Source: UBA11891 sp965658355
Lineage (GTDB): Bacteria > Bacteroidota > Bacteroidia > Flavobacteriales > Flavobacteriaceae
Assembly (NCBI GenBank): GCA_965658355.1
Contig: CBFHRX010000025.1
Coordinates: 1 to 26,831, forward strand
DNA: 26,831 bases
Reading direction: 5' to 3'
Shown here piece by piece: positions 14,090 through 23,084 of this stretch. The notes beneath the pieces are model-generated. The model worked only from the letters and a program-made list of their open reading frames with translations. It did no database searches and was not told where the DNA came from. Numbering within the stretch: the first letter of the stretch is position 1; every line of letters begins with the position of its first letter. The position numbers were made by a program, and so were the translations under genes.

Positions 14090-16213
14090 ATGAACGAAAG
14101 CAAATGCCCATTCCACGGTTCGACAACCCAACCCAACCTTGGAACTCAGAACAAAGATTGGTGGCCCAATCAACTCAATTTAGACATCTTACGACAACAC
14201 GACTCTAAGAGCAATCCTCTTTCGGAAATAGACTATAAAGAAGAGGTAAAAAAATTAGACCTCAAGGCTGTAAAAGAAGATCTTAAGACTGTTTTAAAAG
14301 ACAGCCAAGACTGGTGGCCAGCAGATTACGGACATTATGGTCCTTTTTTCATTCGCATGACATGGCATGCAGCTGGAACCTATAGAACGGGTGATGGACG
14401 AGGGGGTGCTGCTACCGGTGCCCAACGTTTTGCGCCCTTAAACTCATGGCCTGATAATGGAAATTTAGACAAAGCACGAAGATTACTTTGGCCTATCAAA
14501 GAGAAATATGGAAACAAACTCTCATGGGCAGATCTACTGGTACTGGCAGGGAACGTTGCTATTGAAGATATGGGAGGTCCCAATCACGGAACGGTGATGG
14601 GGCGCGAAGATATTTGGCATCCAGAAAAAGATATTTATTGGGGGGCTGAAGACGAATGGCTCGGTGATAACCGCTACGGTGAGACGCGACAGTCTTTAGA
14701 GAACCCTCTAGCGGCCGTTCAAATGGGATTGATATATGTCAATCCAGAAGGGCCAAATGGGAACCCGGATCCCGCACTTTCTGCTCAAGATGTTCGGGAG
14801 ACTTTCAAGCGTATGGCCATGAATGACGAAGAGACAGTAGCACTAACAGCAGGGGGACATACCTTTGGAAAAGCACATGGAGCCGGAGATGCTGCTCTTG
14901 TAGGGGCAGAGCCCGAAGGCACTGCAATGGAACAAATGGGGCTCGGCTGGATTAGTAGTCATGGCTCAGGTAAAGGAGTGGATACCATAACCAGCGGTAT
15001 TGAAGGTCCTTGGACCACCAATCCGACCCAATGGGATATGGGGTATTTGGATTTATTACTTAGATACGAATGGGAATGCAAAAAAAGCCCTGCTGGAGCG
15101 TGGCAATGGCATCCCATCAACTGTGCGGAAGAAGACATGGTGCCGCAAGTAGATGGCAGCGGCGAAAAAGTACTTCCGATGATGACTACCGCCGATATGT
15201 CTTTAAAAGTAGACCCCGCTTATCGCGAAATATGTGAGCGTTTCCAAGCCAATCCAGAGGAGTTTGGAGAAGCTTTTGCACGGGCCTGGTTCAAATTATT
15301 GCATCGCGACATGGGGCCTAAGACCAGCTATGTAACTGGGGATTATAAAGACGTTGAGTATGTATGGCAGGATCCCACTCCTAAGGGAGCAGCACTTTCT
15401 GCCAGTGTAGAAGAGCAAGTGCGAGAAGCCCTTAAAAATTCTGGACTCAGTGTAGTACAATTAGTAGAAACTGCATGGGCAAGTGCCAGTACTTTTAGAG
15501 CGTCGGACAATCGCGGAGGTGCTAATGGCGCTCGAATACGATTGGAGCCTCAAAAAAGCTGGGCGATTAACAAGCCCAAAGAGCTACAAGGAATATTAGG
15601 GATCTATGAAAACATTGCCGAAAAATTCCATGCCAGCATCGCAGATGTAATTGTATTAGGTGGAGCTGTCGGAATTGAACTGGCGAGTGGTGTAAATGTC
15701 CCTTCAACAACAGGACGTGGAGATGCTACTCAAGAAGATACCGATATCGATTCGTTTGATTTATTAAAGCCTCGAGCTTGTGGTTTTAGAAATTATTCAG
15801 AGAAAGAATTTGCTGTTAGCACAGAAGAAATTCTTTTGGACAAAGCACAGCTTTTAGGTCTTAGCCCCGTAGAACTTAGCGTATTGGTAGGAGGAATGCG
15901 CGCTATGGGAGTCTCGCAAAGCGGCGAGGGGGTTTGGACCAATGGCAAATTGGATAATAGTTGGTTTAAAACCCTGCTCTCAATGGATGTTGCTTGGCGT
16001 ACCACAGGCTATAATAGCTACGAAGCTAGAGATCGGAAAACAGGAGCTGTTGCTCGAACAGCCTCTCGAACTGATCTTGTATTTGGATCCAATTCCGAAC
16101 TTCGTGCAATCGTAGAAGTCTATGCGCAAAACGATAACAATGATAAATTTGTTAAAGACTTTATAGCGGCTTGGAACAAAGTAATGAACGCAGATCGATT
16201 TGATCTAAAGTAA
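14090..16213 (+). CDS. katG: Catalase-peroxidase KatG
   Basis: This bifunctional haem enzyme (707 residues; family usually about 720-740) breaks down hydrogen peroxide. The N-terminal haem domain has distal Arg89, Trp92 and His93 (RMTWHAAGTYR), Asp122 in SWPDN, Tyr216 in MGLIYVNPEG, Met242 in RMAMND and the proximal His257 in GGHTFGKAHGAG. Trp92, Tyr216 and Met242 have the spacing expected for the Trp-Tyr-Met adduct needed for catalase activity. The C-terminal non-haem domain is complete. There is no signal peptide, so it is cytoplasmic. In residues 163-170 the usual aromatic/Gly segment (GFKTFGF-like) is replaced by GPNHGTVM. The gene is monocistronic: it is divergent from the GntP operon and closed by a clear terminator. 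Confidence 0.97.
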   Translation: MNESKCPFHGSTTQPNLGTQNKDWWPNQLNLDILRQHDSKSNPLSEIDYKEEVKKLDLKAVKEDLKTVLKDSQDWWPADYGHYGPFFIRMTWHAAGTYRTGDGRGGAATGAQRFAPLNSWPDNGNLDKARRLLWPIKEKYGNKLSWADLLVLAGNVAIEDMGGPNHGTVMGREDIWHPEKDIYWGAEDEWLGDNRYGETRQSLENPLAAVQMGLIYVNPEGPNGNPDPALSAQDVRETFKRMAMNDEETVALTAGGHTFGKAHGAGDAALVGAEPEGTAMEQMGLGWISSHGSGKGVDTITSGIEGPWTTNPTQWDMGYLDLLLRYEWECKKSPAGAWQWHPINCAEEDMVPQVDGSGEKVLPMMTTADMSLKVDPAYREICERFQANPEEFGEAFARAWFKLLHRDMGPKTSYVTGDYKDVEYVWQDPTPKGAALSASVEEQVREALKNSGLSVVQLVETAWASASTFRASDNRGGANGARIRLEPQKSWAINKPKELQGILGIYENIAEKFHASIADVIVLGGAVGIELASGVNVPSTTGRGDATQEDTDIDSFDLLKPRACGFRNYSEKEFAVSTEEILLDKAQLLGLSPVELSVLVGGMRAMGVSQSGEGVWTNGKLDNSWFKTLLSMDVAWRTTGYNSYEARDRKTGAVARTASRTDLVFGSNSELRAIVEVYAQNDNNDKFVKDFIAAWNKVMNADRFDLK

Positions 16214-16220
16214 TCGATCT

Positions 16221-16248
16221 CCAGGGGTGATGTTTCACCCCTGGTTTT
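16221..16248 (+). terminator. Rho-independent terminator of katG
   Basis: A perfect 10-base stem, CCAGGGGTGA (16221-16230) with TCACCCCTGG (16235-16244), a 4-base loop and a T run at 16245-16248, starts 7 bases after the katG stop. Confidence 0.95.
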
Positions 16249-16259
16249 ACTATTTAAGT

Positions 16260-16766
16260 ATGATTTGTATTTGTGCTGCTTTTCCGAAAAAACGTCAAAA
16301 AGGACTTTTGATAGATAGAGTGATGCAGCAAAATCTGCAGGCGTATATCAGCCAAAAAATTGGCTATAAACCTTTTTTATTCAATACCGAAAAGGGCTTT
16401 TATGTTTTTTTTGAAGCAAAAGATAGAACCCAAGACTTGGAGGCTAGCATTGCCTATTATCTCGATCAAAATGCTGCCAGCCATCAACTTATTGCAACGC
16501 ATACCCATCCTTCCTTTTTTGTAGAAGAACTGATACAGGTCTTGAACAATCCAGACGCCTCTTGTTTTGCATGGAAGAACTTTATCAGTAGTTTTTTAAT
16601 CCAGCTAGACCCCTTTAAAGGGTCTGTACGTGCTATCCACAGTTTGTTTAAAGAGTTTGTTGAGGTGGTAAAAAAACGAGGAAATACAAGACAGTTGGAG
16701 TATCTAAAACGAAAGATGAATAGTTTAAGAGCTCGTGTTAATGTTGCGGAATTATTACAGCATTAA
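16260..16766 (+). CDS. Hypothetical protein behind katG, about 168 residues
   Basis: I do not recognise this protein. The frame is open from 16227, but that start lies inside the katG terminator hairpin, so ATG 16260 or ATG 16323 (MQQNLQAYISQKIGYK) is more likely; the later start drops a Cys-containing leader that looks less natural. The protein is soluble in appearance, with a short basic patch (FPKKRQKG), aromatic strands (FYVFFEAKD), a His-rich turn (ATHTHPSF) and a basic helical C-terminus (about the last 35 residues, RQLEYLKRKMNSLRARV). It is single, stands tail-to-tail with the FAD oxidoreductase gene, and needs a promoter between the terminator and its start. Confidence 0.6.
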   Translation: MICICAAFPKKRQKGLLIDRVMQQNLQAYISQKIGYKPFLFNTEKGFYVFFEAKDRTQDLEASIAYYLDQNAASHQLIATHTHPSFFVEELIQVLNNPDASCFAWKNFISSFLIQLDPFKGSVRAIHSLFKEFVEVVKKRGNTRQLEYLKRKMNSLRARVNVAELLQH

Positions 16767-16818
16767 AAGAGGATAGTAGGGCTCTTTAAAAATTAAAATC
16801 GCACCATTCCCGTGCTCC

Positions 16819-17949
16819 TTACTTCTCTGCTAGCTCAGCCAGTTGATAACCGACTCTACAGCCAATAGCAACTCCCATCCCACCGAGTCTCACCCCACAT
16901 AAAACTCTGTCAGAAATAGGTTTGAGTAAAGTGGTTTTCTTTGCTCCCATGCCCAATATCCCTGTCCAGCGGTGTTCAATTTCTACTTGTTGATTGGGGA
17001 GTATGACCTCTTTTAATAGCCTTTCTAATTCGTCCTGAATTTTATTGTTTAAATCAAATTGATCGGTTTCTTCTGAAGTAAAATCCAGATTTCGTCCACC
17101 ACCCAAAAGTATTCTATCGTTACTATTTCGAAAGTAATAATAGCCTTTGTCCATATGAAAAGTGCCTTTTATTTTGAGCCCTGCTAGGGGTTTGCTAATC
17201 AGTACTTGTGCTCTTTTTGGGTAGACCTCTTCGTTGACTAAAGACTTGGCAAAGGCATTGGTCGCAATAAAGAGTTTGGAACAGCTGGTTTGGAACCCTT
17301 CAAAATCTAAAATCACCTTGCTGTTGGTTTCTTCAAAGGATTTCAGTGAAGCTGAGTTCAGCAGTAAAATATTTTTTTGATGGACCAGACGAAGGAGGGC
17401 CAGCATCATTTTACCGGTATCGATTTGCCCTTCATGAGAATTGCAGATCAACGTGTTCTTTATTCCCGAAAACCCGAACGTATCCGTTTGGAGACCAAAG
17501 GTTTTTCCCGCAATTGTATGTGATAAAAGAGAGTTGATGTAGTCCATATTCTCTACACAGAAATCAAAGCTGGCTGATTCTTTTTCCAGAAAGATTTCAA
17601 AGCCTCCATTTTGCTGATACTCTATAGCTGTATCTCCCAGCAAAGAGCGCAGTTGTTGCAAACCCAAAATTCGATTTTGGATTAGTTTCAAGACTTCTTC
17701 TTCACTGTGATTGTCAAGGTCATCTAAAATCTCGGAGACACTTCCGAAGCAAGCAAAACCCGCATTTTTGGTACTGGCACCTTGGGGTAAAATTCCTTTC
17801 TCAAAGACTACAATTTTTGCCTTGGGGTGCTGCTCTCGAAGTTTTAAGGCACAAGTCAATCCAACAATTCCGCTGCCTATCACAGCAAAATCAATTTTTT
17901 GAAGCCATGTTTTTATTTCCCAATAGGACCATTGCATAGAATTGGACAT
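16819..17949 (-). CDS. DAO-family FAD-dependent oxidoreductase
   Basis: This 376-residue flavoprotein has the dinucleotide-binding motif GSGIVG at residues 25-30, an acidic strand end (VVFEKG) that contacts the FAD ribose, and the GASTKNAGFA segment that follows in DAO (glycine oxidase, D-amino-acid oxidase, sarcosine oxidase) proteins. The C-terminal part ends with GVRLGGMGVAIG, the second FAD-contact region. Such enzymes oxidise secondary or primary amines of amino acids with release of hydrogen peroxide or reduction of an acceptor. The amine substrate is not readable. The start at 17949 leaves about 18 residues before the first strand, so a later start is possible. Its gene is transcribed alone. 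Confidence 0.88.
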   Translation of the reverse strand: MSNSMQWSYWEIKTWLQKIDFAVIGSGIVGLTCALKLREQHPKAKIVVFEKGILPQGASTKNAGFACFGSVSEILDDLDNHSEEEVLKLIQNRILGLQQLRSLLGDTAIEYQQNGGFEIFLEKESASFDFCVENMDYINSLLSHTIAGKTFGLQTDTFGFSGIKNTLICNSHEGQIDTGKMMLALLRLVHQKNILLLNSASLKSFEETNSKVILDFEGFQTSCSKLFIATNAFAKSLVNEEVYPKRAQVLISKPLAGLKIKGTFHMDKGYYYFRNSNDRILLGGGRNLDFTSEETDQFDLNNKIQDELERLLKEVILPNQQVEIEHRWTGILGMGAKKTTLLKPISDRVLCGVRLGGMGVAIGCRVGYQLAELAEK

Positions 17950-18056
17950 ATCGTATCGGTATTGATTGTTTACTAAATGTAAATATTTAGAAACAGAAGG
18001 GAAGCTAGGGAGTCAATTCATTTTAACAAGAGGCCTCCTAACAAACCTCTATGACT

Positions 18057-19892
18057 TTAATTTTTTGTTTGGTAGTAGTTTTGAAGTACATAAAAGGCCT
18101 GCTTTTTTTCACCTTTTTCTGATAGTAGTCCTTTTCGATTCCAGTCATCCTGTATGCCGGGGAGGACTCTTCTAGGCGATTTAAAATCTATTAATATCCA
18201 GGGCGAAAGGCCTCTTAATTGATCAATTTGATCGATCATCTTCAAGGTTTCTTGATACAAATACGCTTGGTATTCTTCCGTCCATCGGGCGGTTTTCTCG
18301 CCGTGCAAACCAAATTTTGCGCCTGCCCCAAACTCTGAGATTATAACAGGCTTGTCCTGTTCAATTTCCCAAGATATGGTAGCGCATTTATCGACGCCCC
18401 CATCGTACCAGCCTATGTATTGATTAAAGCTTAACACGTCTACAACAGAAGCAAACGGATCGTGTATGGTTCTGACAAGTGGTTTTCCTTCCACACTTTT
18501 TTGCTCCAAGGCAGCACTAATCAAGCGGGTTGGATCTTTAGCTTTGGCAAAGGTGGCAAGCCGTTTTAAAAAGGTATTGCGGGCAGCATTGTTGGGAGTC
18601 TCGTTTGCCATTGACCACAAAATAACACTCGCACGGTTTTTATCGCGATCGATTAATTCTGTAAGTTGCTGTTTTGCATTTTCAAAAGTGGCTTCATTTT
18701 CCCAGTCAATAGTCCAATAGACTGGGTTTTCTTCCCATACGAGTATCCCCATTTGGTCAGCCAAACGAAGCATGTTTTCATTGTGTGGATAATGTGCCAA
18801 GCGGACATAATTGCAACCCAATTCTTTTACCCATTTTAGCAATTGTTCAGCATCCTCTTTGCTGTTTCCACGACCGCCTCTAAGCGGACTTTCCTCATGA
18901 ATAGAGATCCCTTTGAGGAAGATAGGTTTTCCGTTCAAAAGAATATCAGCCCCTTTAGTCTGGATGGTTCTGAATCCAATTTGGTCCGTTATCTCATCGG
19001 TATTTGTTTTGATATTGAGGGTGTATAGAGTTGGTGAGTCCAAAGACCAATACTTGATCTTTTGATGTTCAATAGCAACAGTTGCACTTCCCTTTTCATC
19101 TGTTATAACTGTTTTTGAAATGCCTAGTTCTGGAATTGAGAGTTGAATATTTTGAGACTCCAGAGCGGCTCCATCTAGCTGAATAGTTCCTTTGATTTGA
19201 TTGGGATTCTGTGGGTTAAGTTGGATAAAATAATCGGCAATATAAGTAGCCGCCGTTTCCACTAATTGAACATCTCTTGTAATGCCCCCATAGTTCCACC
19301 AGTCGGTATTAAGAGTAGGAACTCCTTCTTTTTTCCGTTTGTTGTCAATTTTAACAATCAGAAAATTATTTTTTTCACGCAATAGATCTGTTGCTTCAAA
19401 ATGAAAAGGGGTAAACCCTCCAATATGGCGCCCTAACTTTTGTCCATTCAAATAGACGTCGGATTGATAATTAGCAGCACCTATATATACAAACACGCGA
19501 TTGTCAGTCTTTTTTTTAGAATAGTCAAAAGCTGTTTTTACCCAAAGACTGCCTTCGTAATAATAGAGTTTTTCTTTTTGTGAATTCCAATCTCCAGGAA
19601 CTTGAAGGGTATCCATTTGATCAAAATCATATTCGATTAAATCACTTGGAGAAGTAGGTTTTGCATTGGTGAAAAAAGCCCCATTCCCTGGATTCGTTTG
19701 GTTCTCAAAAGGCTCATAGCGGTAGTTGTAAAATCCATTTTCGTAGGGGTCCACGATATAGTGCCAAGCACCATTAAGCGAGGTTGTGGTTCGATTGTAG
19801 GTATTAAGTAAGGGGGGTTGTTGTGCGATTCCGCTTATACTTAGCGTTAATAGAACGACTAAGAGTAAGCGCAAGGATTGTTTTTGTTGCAT
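18057..19892 (-). CDS. Secreted glycoside hydrolase family 2 protein (beta-glucuronidase/galactosidase-like)
   Basis: This 611-residue exported enzyme has a signal peptide at residues 1-24 (ending in GIAQ). A jelly-roll sugar-binding domain follows (about 35-210, with VYIGAANYQSDVYLNG and the WWNYGGITRDV segment), then an Ig-like domain (about 215-310) and a TIM barrel (about 315-605). The acid/base Glu431 lies in WSMANETP and the nucleophile Glu520 in VIISEFGAGA, so the enzyme should be active. The architecture is that of GH2 beta-glucuronidases and related beta-galactosidases; the sugar cannot be decided. There is no polysaccharide-utilisation locus around it (no SusC/SusD pair), so it seems to be a stand-alone enzyme. 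A weak hairpin (AGAGG/CCTCT) follows its stop. Confidence 0.9.
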   Translation of the reverse strand: MQQKQSLRLLLVVLLTLSISGIAQQPPLLNTYNRTTTSLNGAWHYIVDPYENGFYNYRYEPFENQTNPGNGAFFTNAKPTSPSDLIEYDFDQMDTLQVPGDWNSQKEKLYYYEGSLWVKTAFDYSKKKTDNRVFVYIGAANYQSDVYLNGQKLGRHIGGFTPFHFEATDLLREKNNFLIVKIDNKRKKEGVPTLNTDWWNYGGITRDVQLVETAATYIADYFIQLNPQNPNQIKGTIQLDGAALESQNIQLSIPELGISKTVITDEKGSATVAIEHQKIKYWSLDSPTLYTLNIKTNTDEITDQIGFRTIQTKGADILLNGKPIFLKGISIHEESPLRGGRGNSKEDAEQLLKWVKELGCNYVRLAHYPHNENMLRLADQMGILVWEENPVYWTIDWENEATFENAKQQLTELIDRDKNRASVILWSMANETPNNAARNTFLKRLATFAKAKDPTRLISAALEQKSVEGKPLVRTIHDPFASVVDVLSFNQYIGWYDGGVDKCATISWEIEQDKPVIISEFGAGAKFGLHGEKTARWTEEYQAYLYQETLKMIDQIDQLRGLSPWILIDFKSPRRVLPGIQDDWNRKGLLSEKGEKKQAFYVLQNYYQTKN

Positions 19893-19976
19893 TTATAAAG
19901 CAACATATTTAGAGGCAAACCACCAAAAGTTTCCACTCTAACTTAGACGCCAAATGAATTTTATTGGAATAAGACT

Positions 19977-20002
19977 AAAAAAAACCCTCCGAAAGGAGGG
20001 TT
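19977..20002 (-). terminator. Rho-independent terminator of the 20027-20818 gene
   Basis: An 8-base stem AACCCTCC (19983-19990) and GGAGGGTT (19995-20002) with a GAAA loop is followed on the minus strand by eight T residues (complement of 19977-19984). It lies 24 bases after the stop of the secreted ABM-like gene and separates it from the GH2 gene. Confidence 0.93.
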
Positions 20003-20026
20003 GATTTGAATTAAATTTCAGGCCTA

Positions 20027-20818
20027 TTACATGGAAAAATGTACCAATTTGACTTGCATAGATCCGTGCATTTTTCTGGATTCTAACCCATACTTTGTGG
20101 CCATTTCTTCCGCAAAGGTGTAGGTTGTATTAGCGGTATCCCCATTTGATTTTTCTGGGTTAGGTATTTCAAAGATCATATGTGTGACAGGCTTGTAGGC
20201 ATTGTCTGATCTGTCCACAATCTCATTGAGTTCCCAGTACATTCGAGTGCCCGATTTTTGATGCCATGGTGCGAAATGTTTTGTTTCAAACGCAACATAG
20301 TCATCATTCAATTGCTCCATTCCAATATAGTTGCCCATTGTCCCAATTTCAGGCTCACCGATACCTTCTTGTGCAAATGAGCTGATGCCTTTGTTTGTAT
20401 AGGTTATTGATTTTGCTCTGTATTTGTTTTCAGAGGTATGTCGGGTGTATTTTTTGATAATCGATCTTTTTGTTTTGCCTTTATGCGCTATTTTAATGTC
20501 ATCCATCCACCAACCAGTTGGTTTAGACATCATTTCGTCCATTTGTGCTTTGCTCGAAAAGACATTGATGATGACATAATCGGCCCATGGATTATTGTCA
20601 TTACTTTTGGGATCCGTTTTCCACAAAAACCAGCCCATTAGTTTCCCTTCTTGGATGTGCTTGGCTTTTACGGTCTTCCAGAACGCTTCAAAGTCCTCGT
20701 ATTCTTCTTGACTGATTCCATCTTTAAGGGTTACTTCCTCTACTTGACGATACACAGTCGAATCCTGAGCATATATAACAGACGTAAGGAGGAGGAATAA
20801 AAAAAGTAGTTTTTTCAT
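20027..20818 (-). CDS. Secreted protein with two ABM/NIPSNAP-like halves, unknown function
   Basis: This 263-residue protein has a signal peptide (residues 1-17, ending in IYAQ). The mature part appears to contain two related halves: YEDFEAFWKTVKAKHIQEG with a following WFLWK strand, and YVAFETKHFAPWHQKSG with a following MYWEL strand. Each would match a dimeric alpha-beta barrel (ABM or NIPSNAP-like) unit. I do not know a biochemical role. The gene is single, has a strong terminator, and is divergent from the SDR gene. A sequence TATCTTTA about 43-50 bases before the start resembles the Bacteroidota -7 element, but no matching -33 box was found. Confidence 0.7.
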   Translation of the reverse strand: MKKLLFLFLLLTSVIYAQDSTVYRQVEEVTLKDGISQEEYEDFEAFWKTVKAKHIQEGKLMGWFLWKTDPKSNDNNPWADYVIINVFSSKAQMDEMMSKPTGWWMDDIKIAHKGKTKRSIIKKYTRHTSENKYRAKSITYTNKGISSFAQEGIGEPEIGTMGNYIGMEQLNDDYVAFETKHFAPWHQKSGTRMYWELNEIVDRSDNAYKPVTHMIFEIPNPEKSNGDTANTTYTFAEEMATKYGLESRKMHGSMQVKLVHFSM

Positions 20819-20995
20819 TTTAATTTGATTTATGGTTTGTCTCTTAAAGATACAAAATCAATAAAAATAAGAAAATAGACTAGCCCTTTTCAGCCAGTTA
20901 ATACGACTAGGCACACAGCGAGCCAATTTTTGACTAACCGAGTGCTTGCCTTTTGAATAGAATCCAGATATTTATGCTTTCTAAAAAGGGAATAA

Positions 20996-21949
20996 ATGAC
21001 TGAAAAAAACCAATTTGGTCCAAATGGGTGGACTCCAGATAGACTATCAGAATTAAGCGGGAAAGTTTTTGTGGTAACGGGTACCACTAGCGGAACAGGT
21101 TATGAAATAGCTCGTATTCTATTGTCAAAAGGAGCCACTGTACGAATGCTCAATCGGAACCCTGAAAAAGCAAAGGCGAGTTTGGCTTTATTAAAAGAAA
21201 CTTTGGGAGATGGTGTTGAAGCAGTGAATATTCAAATGGATTTATCGGATCAAGCTTCTGTTAAAAAAGCAGCAGCTGAGGTCTTAAAAACGGCCAGTCA
21301 AATAGATGCTTTGATTTGTAACGGCGCCATTGCGCAAGTGCCAAAACGAGTTCTTTCTAAAGATGGATGGGAAAGCCAAATGGCGGTCAATTACTTCGGA
21401 CATTTTACCTTGCAAGCCTTGTTGTATCCATTAATAGAAAAATCCAAGGGACGAATAGTGTCGGTAGGTAGTATGGGATACGATATGGGAATCAAGGCGA
21501 TTAACTTTGAAGATGTAAACTGGGATAAGGAGTATACCCCCAATAATGCATACAGTCAAAGTAAACTGGCGCAGATTATGTCAATCTATGAAGTGCAAGA
21601 CAGAATTTCAAAAGCAGGAAAGTCGGCGGTAAAAGCCTTTGCCTGTCATCCGGGTTCTTCTAGAACCAATTTGATCAATACGAGTGGTAGTTTTATGATG
21701 AAGGTAATTTTTGGAATGATGAAATTAACTCCTCTTACACAAACTGCAGAAAAGGGGGCTTATCCCGCTTTGATGTGTGCTACTGAACCCGATTTGGATC
21801 AAGATGAGTTCTATGGCCCAACGGGTCGGAGCAATTGGGTGGGTCCTGTTGGCGCCCATGAATTAAAAGCACATGCTAGGGATAAAGAAGCTTCTAGACG
21901 TTTATGGGATCTTTCGGAAAAAATGACACAAATCAGCTGGGATTTTTAA
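20996..21949 (+). CDS. Short-chain dehydrogenase/reductase (retinol dehydrogenase-like)
   Basis: This 317-residue NAD(P)-dependent oxidoreductase has the Rossmann motif TGTTSGTG (residues 28-35), Arg54 after the second strand (MLNRN), which favours NADP, and the triad Ser159, Tyr186 and Lys190 (YSQSK). The usual NNAG motif is CNGAIA, a mild variant. The overall plan fits the large retinol dehydrogenase/protochlorophyllide reductase-like SDR branch; the substrate is unknown. The next gene begins 28 bases downstream in the same direction and is probably co-transcribed. Confidence 0.9.
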   Translation: MTEKNQFGPNGWTPDRLSELSGKVFVVTGTTSGTGYEIARILLSKGATVRMLNRNPEKAKASLALLKETLGDGVEAVNIQMDLSDQASVKKAAAEVLKTASQIDALICNGAIAQVPKRVLSKDGWESQMAVNYFGHFTLQALLYPLIEKSKGRIVSVGSMGYDMGIKAINFEDVNWDKEYTPNNAYSQSKLAQIMSIYEVQDRISKAGKSAVKAFACHPGSSRTNLINTSGSFMMKVIFGMMKLTPLTQTAEKGAYPALMCATEPDLDQDEFYGPTGRSNWVGPVGAHELKAHARDKEASRRLWDLSEKMTQISWDF

Positions 21950-21977
21950 AGTAAAGAATCCCAAAAAGGACTAAAAG

Positions 21978-22496
21978 ATGGATATACTTAAAATAGCAAA
22001 CGACTGGGCAAAAGCAGAATTGATTTCTACGCCTTTTTTTGCGCTGGCTGGCGTGGTTTTTTTAGCGATAAGCTTCGGGTTTTGGCAAGTTGGTAAAACA
22101 GATTTAGCCAAGGCTTATGTAGTTCCTACTTTGGTAGCGGGCAGCTTACTCGTCATTATCGGATTGGGTTTATACTTTACCAACAAGTCAAGAATTGCAC
22201 AGTTCGAAAAAAGCTTTCAAACAGATGCTGTGGCGTTTGTGGATTCAGAAATAGCCCGTACAGAGGCCACTTTAAAAGAATACAATACTGTTGTTTTTAC
22301 CGGCATCCCTGGTATCCTTGTGATTTGTGTTTTGGTCCTCTTTTTTAAAAGCGAGGCAGTATGGCGTGCCAGTATGATTACAACGATTGGAATGCTGTCT
22401 ATTATTCTCTTGATAGATGGTTTGGCACAAGCTCGGATCGACACTTATAACAAACAGCTTCATAAGGCACAACAAGACAATGCCATTAAAGAGTGA
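21978..22496 (+). CDS. Four-helix membrane protein, unknown function
   Basis: This 172-residue protein has four hydrophobic helices at about residues 18-37, 48-67, 104-124 and 132-150. A soluble charged segment (about 68-100, TNKSRIAQFEKSFQ onward) lies between helices 2 and 3, and a Lys/Gln-rich tail follows. I recognise no catalytic motif. The gene follows the SDR gene closely and may share its transcript. It faces the cupin gene tail to tail with a 98-base gap; no clean terminator is evident there. Confidence 0.75.
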   Translation: MDILKIANDWAKAELISTPFFALAGVVFLAISFGFWQVGKTDLAKAYVVPTLVAGSLLVIIGLGLYFTNKSRIAQFEKSFQTDAVAFVDSEIARTEATLKEYNTVVFTGIPGILVICVLVLFFKSEAVWRASMITTIGMLSIILLIDGLAQARIDTYNKQLHKAQQDNAIKE

Positions 22497-22594
22497 GTTT
22501 TATTGGACGTAGCGATTACTAGAAATAATTTTCCGTTTCTGCCGGGCTTTCTTTATTGCGCCAGCCTGTTGCCTATTCCTTTTTACTGTAAAAC

Positions 22595-23065
22595 CTAGTT
22601 TTTTTGTAATTGGATGGCCACTTTATCATAAGCTTCTTGTGTCAAAACTTCAGTCCATTCTGTTTCTCCGCTATAAATGGCCAAATAGGTGACGTCTTTC
22701 TCTTTTGAAGAGGAGTGCCAATGTTCGATATTTGGCTCACAGCGTAACAGATCACCTTCCTTAACACGAATCGCTTGTTTCCCTTTTTCTTGGTAGTAGC
22801 CCTCACCTTCAATATATATCAATACTTGTGGCTTTGAATGTTTATGCCAATTTAAGGTAGCATTGGCTTTAAACATTGCTTTGGTAATATTATAGGGTGC
22901 TGTTTCCTCTGAGCGAATGAGCGCATTCAGCCACGCCTCGCCTAAATAATTCGTATTGGGCGCTTTGAATCCGTCTTCTAAATAGGATTGGAGTGCATAG
23001 TCTGAAGACTGTGAGAAGACAGAAAGGGATACTGAAAACAGGAATAAAAAGAGTGTATTTTTCAT
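22595..23065 (-). CDS. Secreted cupin-domain protein
   Basis: I choose the start at ATG 23065, giving 156 residues with a good signal peptide (MKNTLFLFLFSVSLSVFSQ); the longer frame from 23095 adds a poor leader and runs into the inverted repeat. The mature part is a single cupin barrel. The first motif (LNWHKHSKPQVLIYIEGEG) supplies two His and Glu; the second (GDLLRCEPNIEHWHSS) supplies further His. These can bind one divalent metal. The pattern resembles the small cupins found beside carboxymuconolactone-decarboxylase-like proteins, but none is encoded here. Substrate and role are unknown. The upstream region is packed with GAGTA/TACTC motifs. Confidence 0.85.
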   Translation of the reverse strand: MKNTLFLFLFSVSLSVFSQSSDYALQSYLEDGFKAPNTNYLGEAWLNALIRSEETAPYNITKAMFKANATLNWHKHSKPQVLIYIEGEGYYQEKGKQAIRVKEGDLLRCEPNIEHWHSSSKEKDVTYLAIYSGETEWTEVLTQEAYDKVAIQLQKN

Positions 23066-23084
23066 CAAAAAAAAAGTTTTAGTA

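Noticed and set aside
16766..16787. AAAGAG / CTCTTT hairpin between the 16260-16766 gene and the FAD oxidoreductase gene
   Set aside because: The 6-base stem with a 10-base loop and no clear T run is too weak to call a terminator.
18010..18050. AGAGG / CCTCT hairpin after the GH2 gene
   Set aside because: The stem has only five base pairs and the T-rich tail is interrupted; possible but not supported as a terminator.
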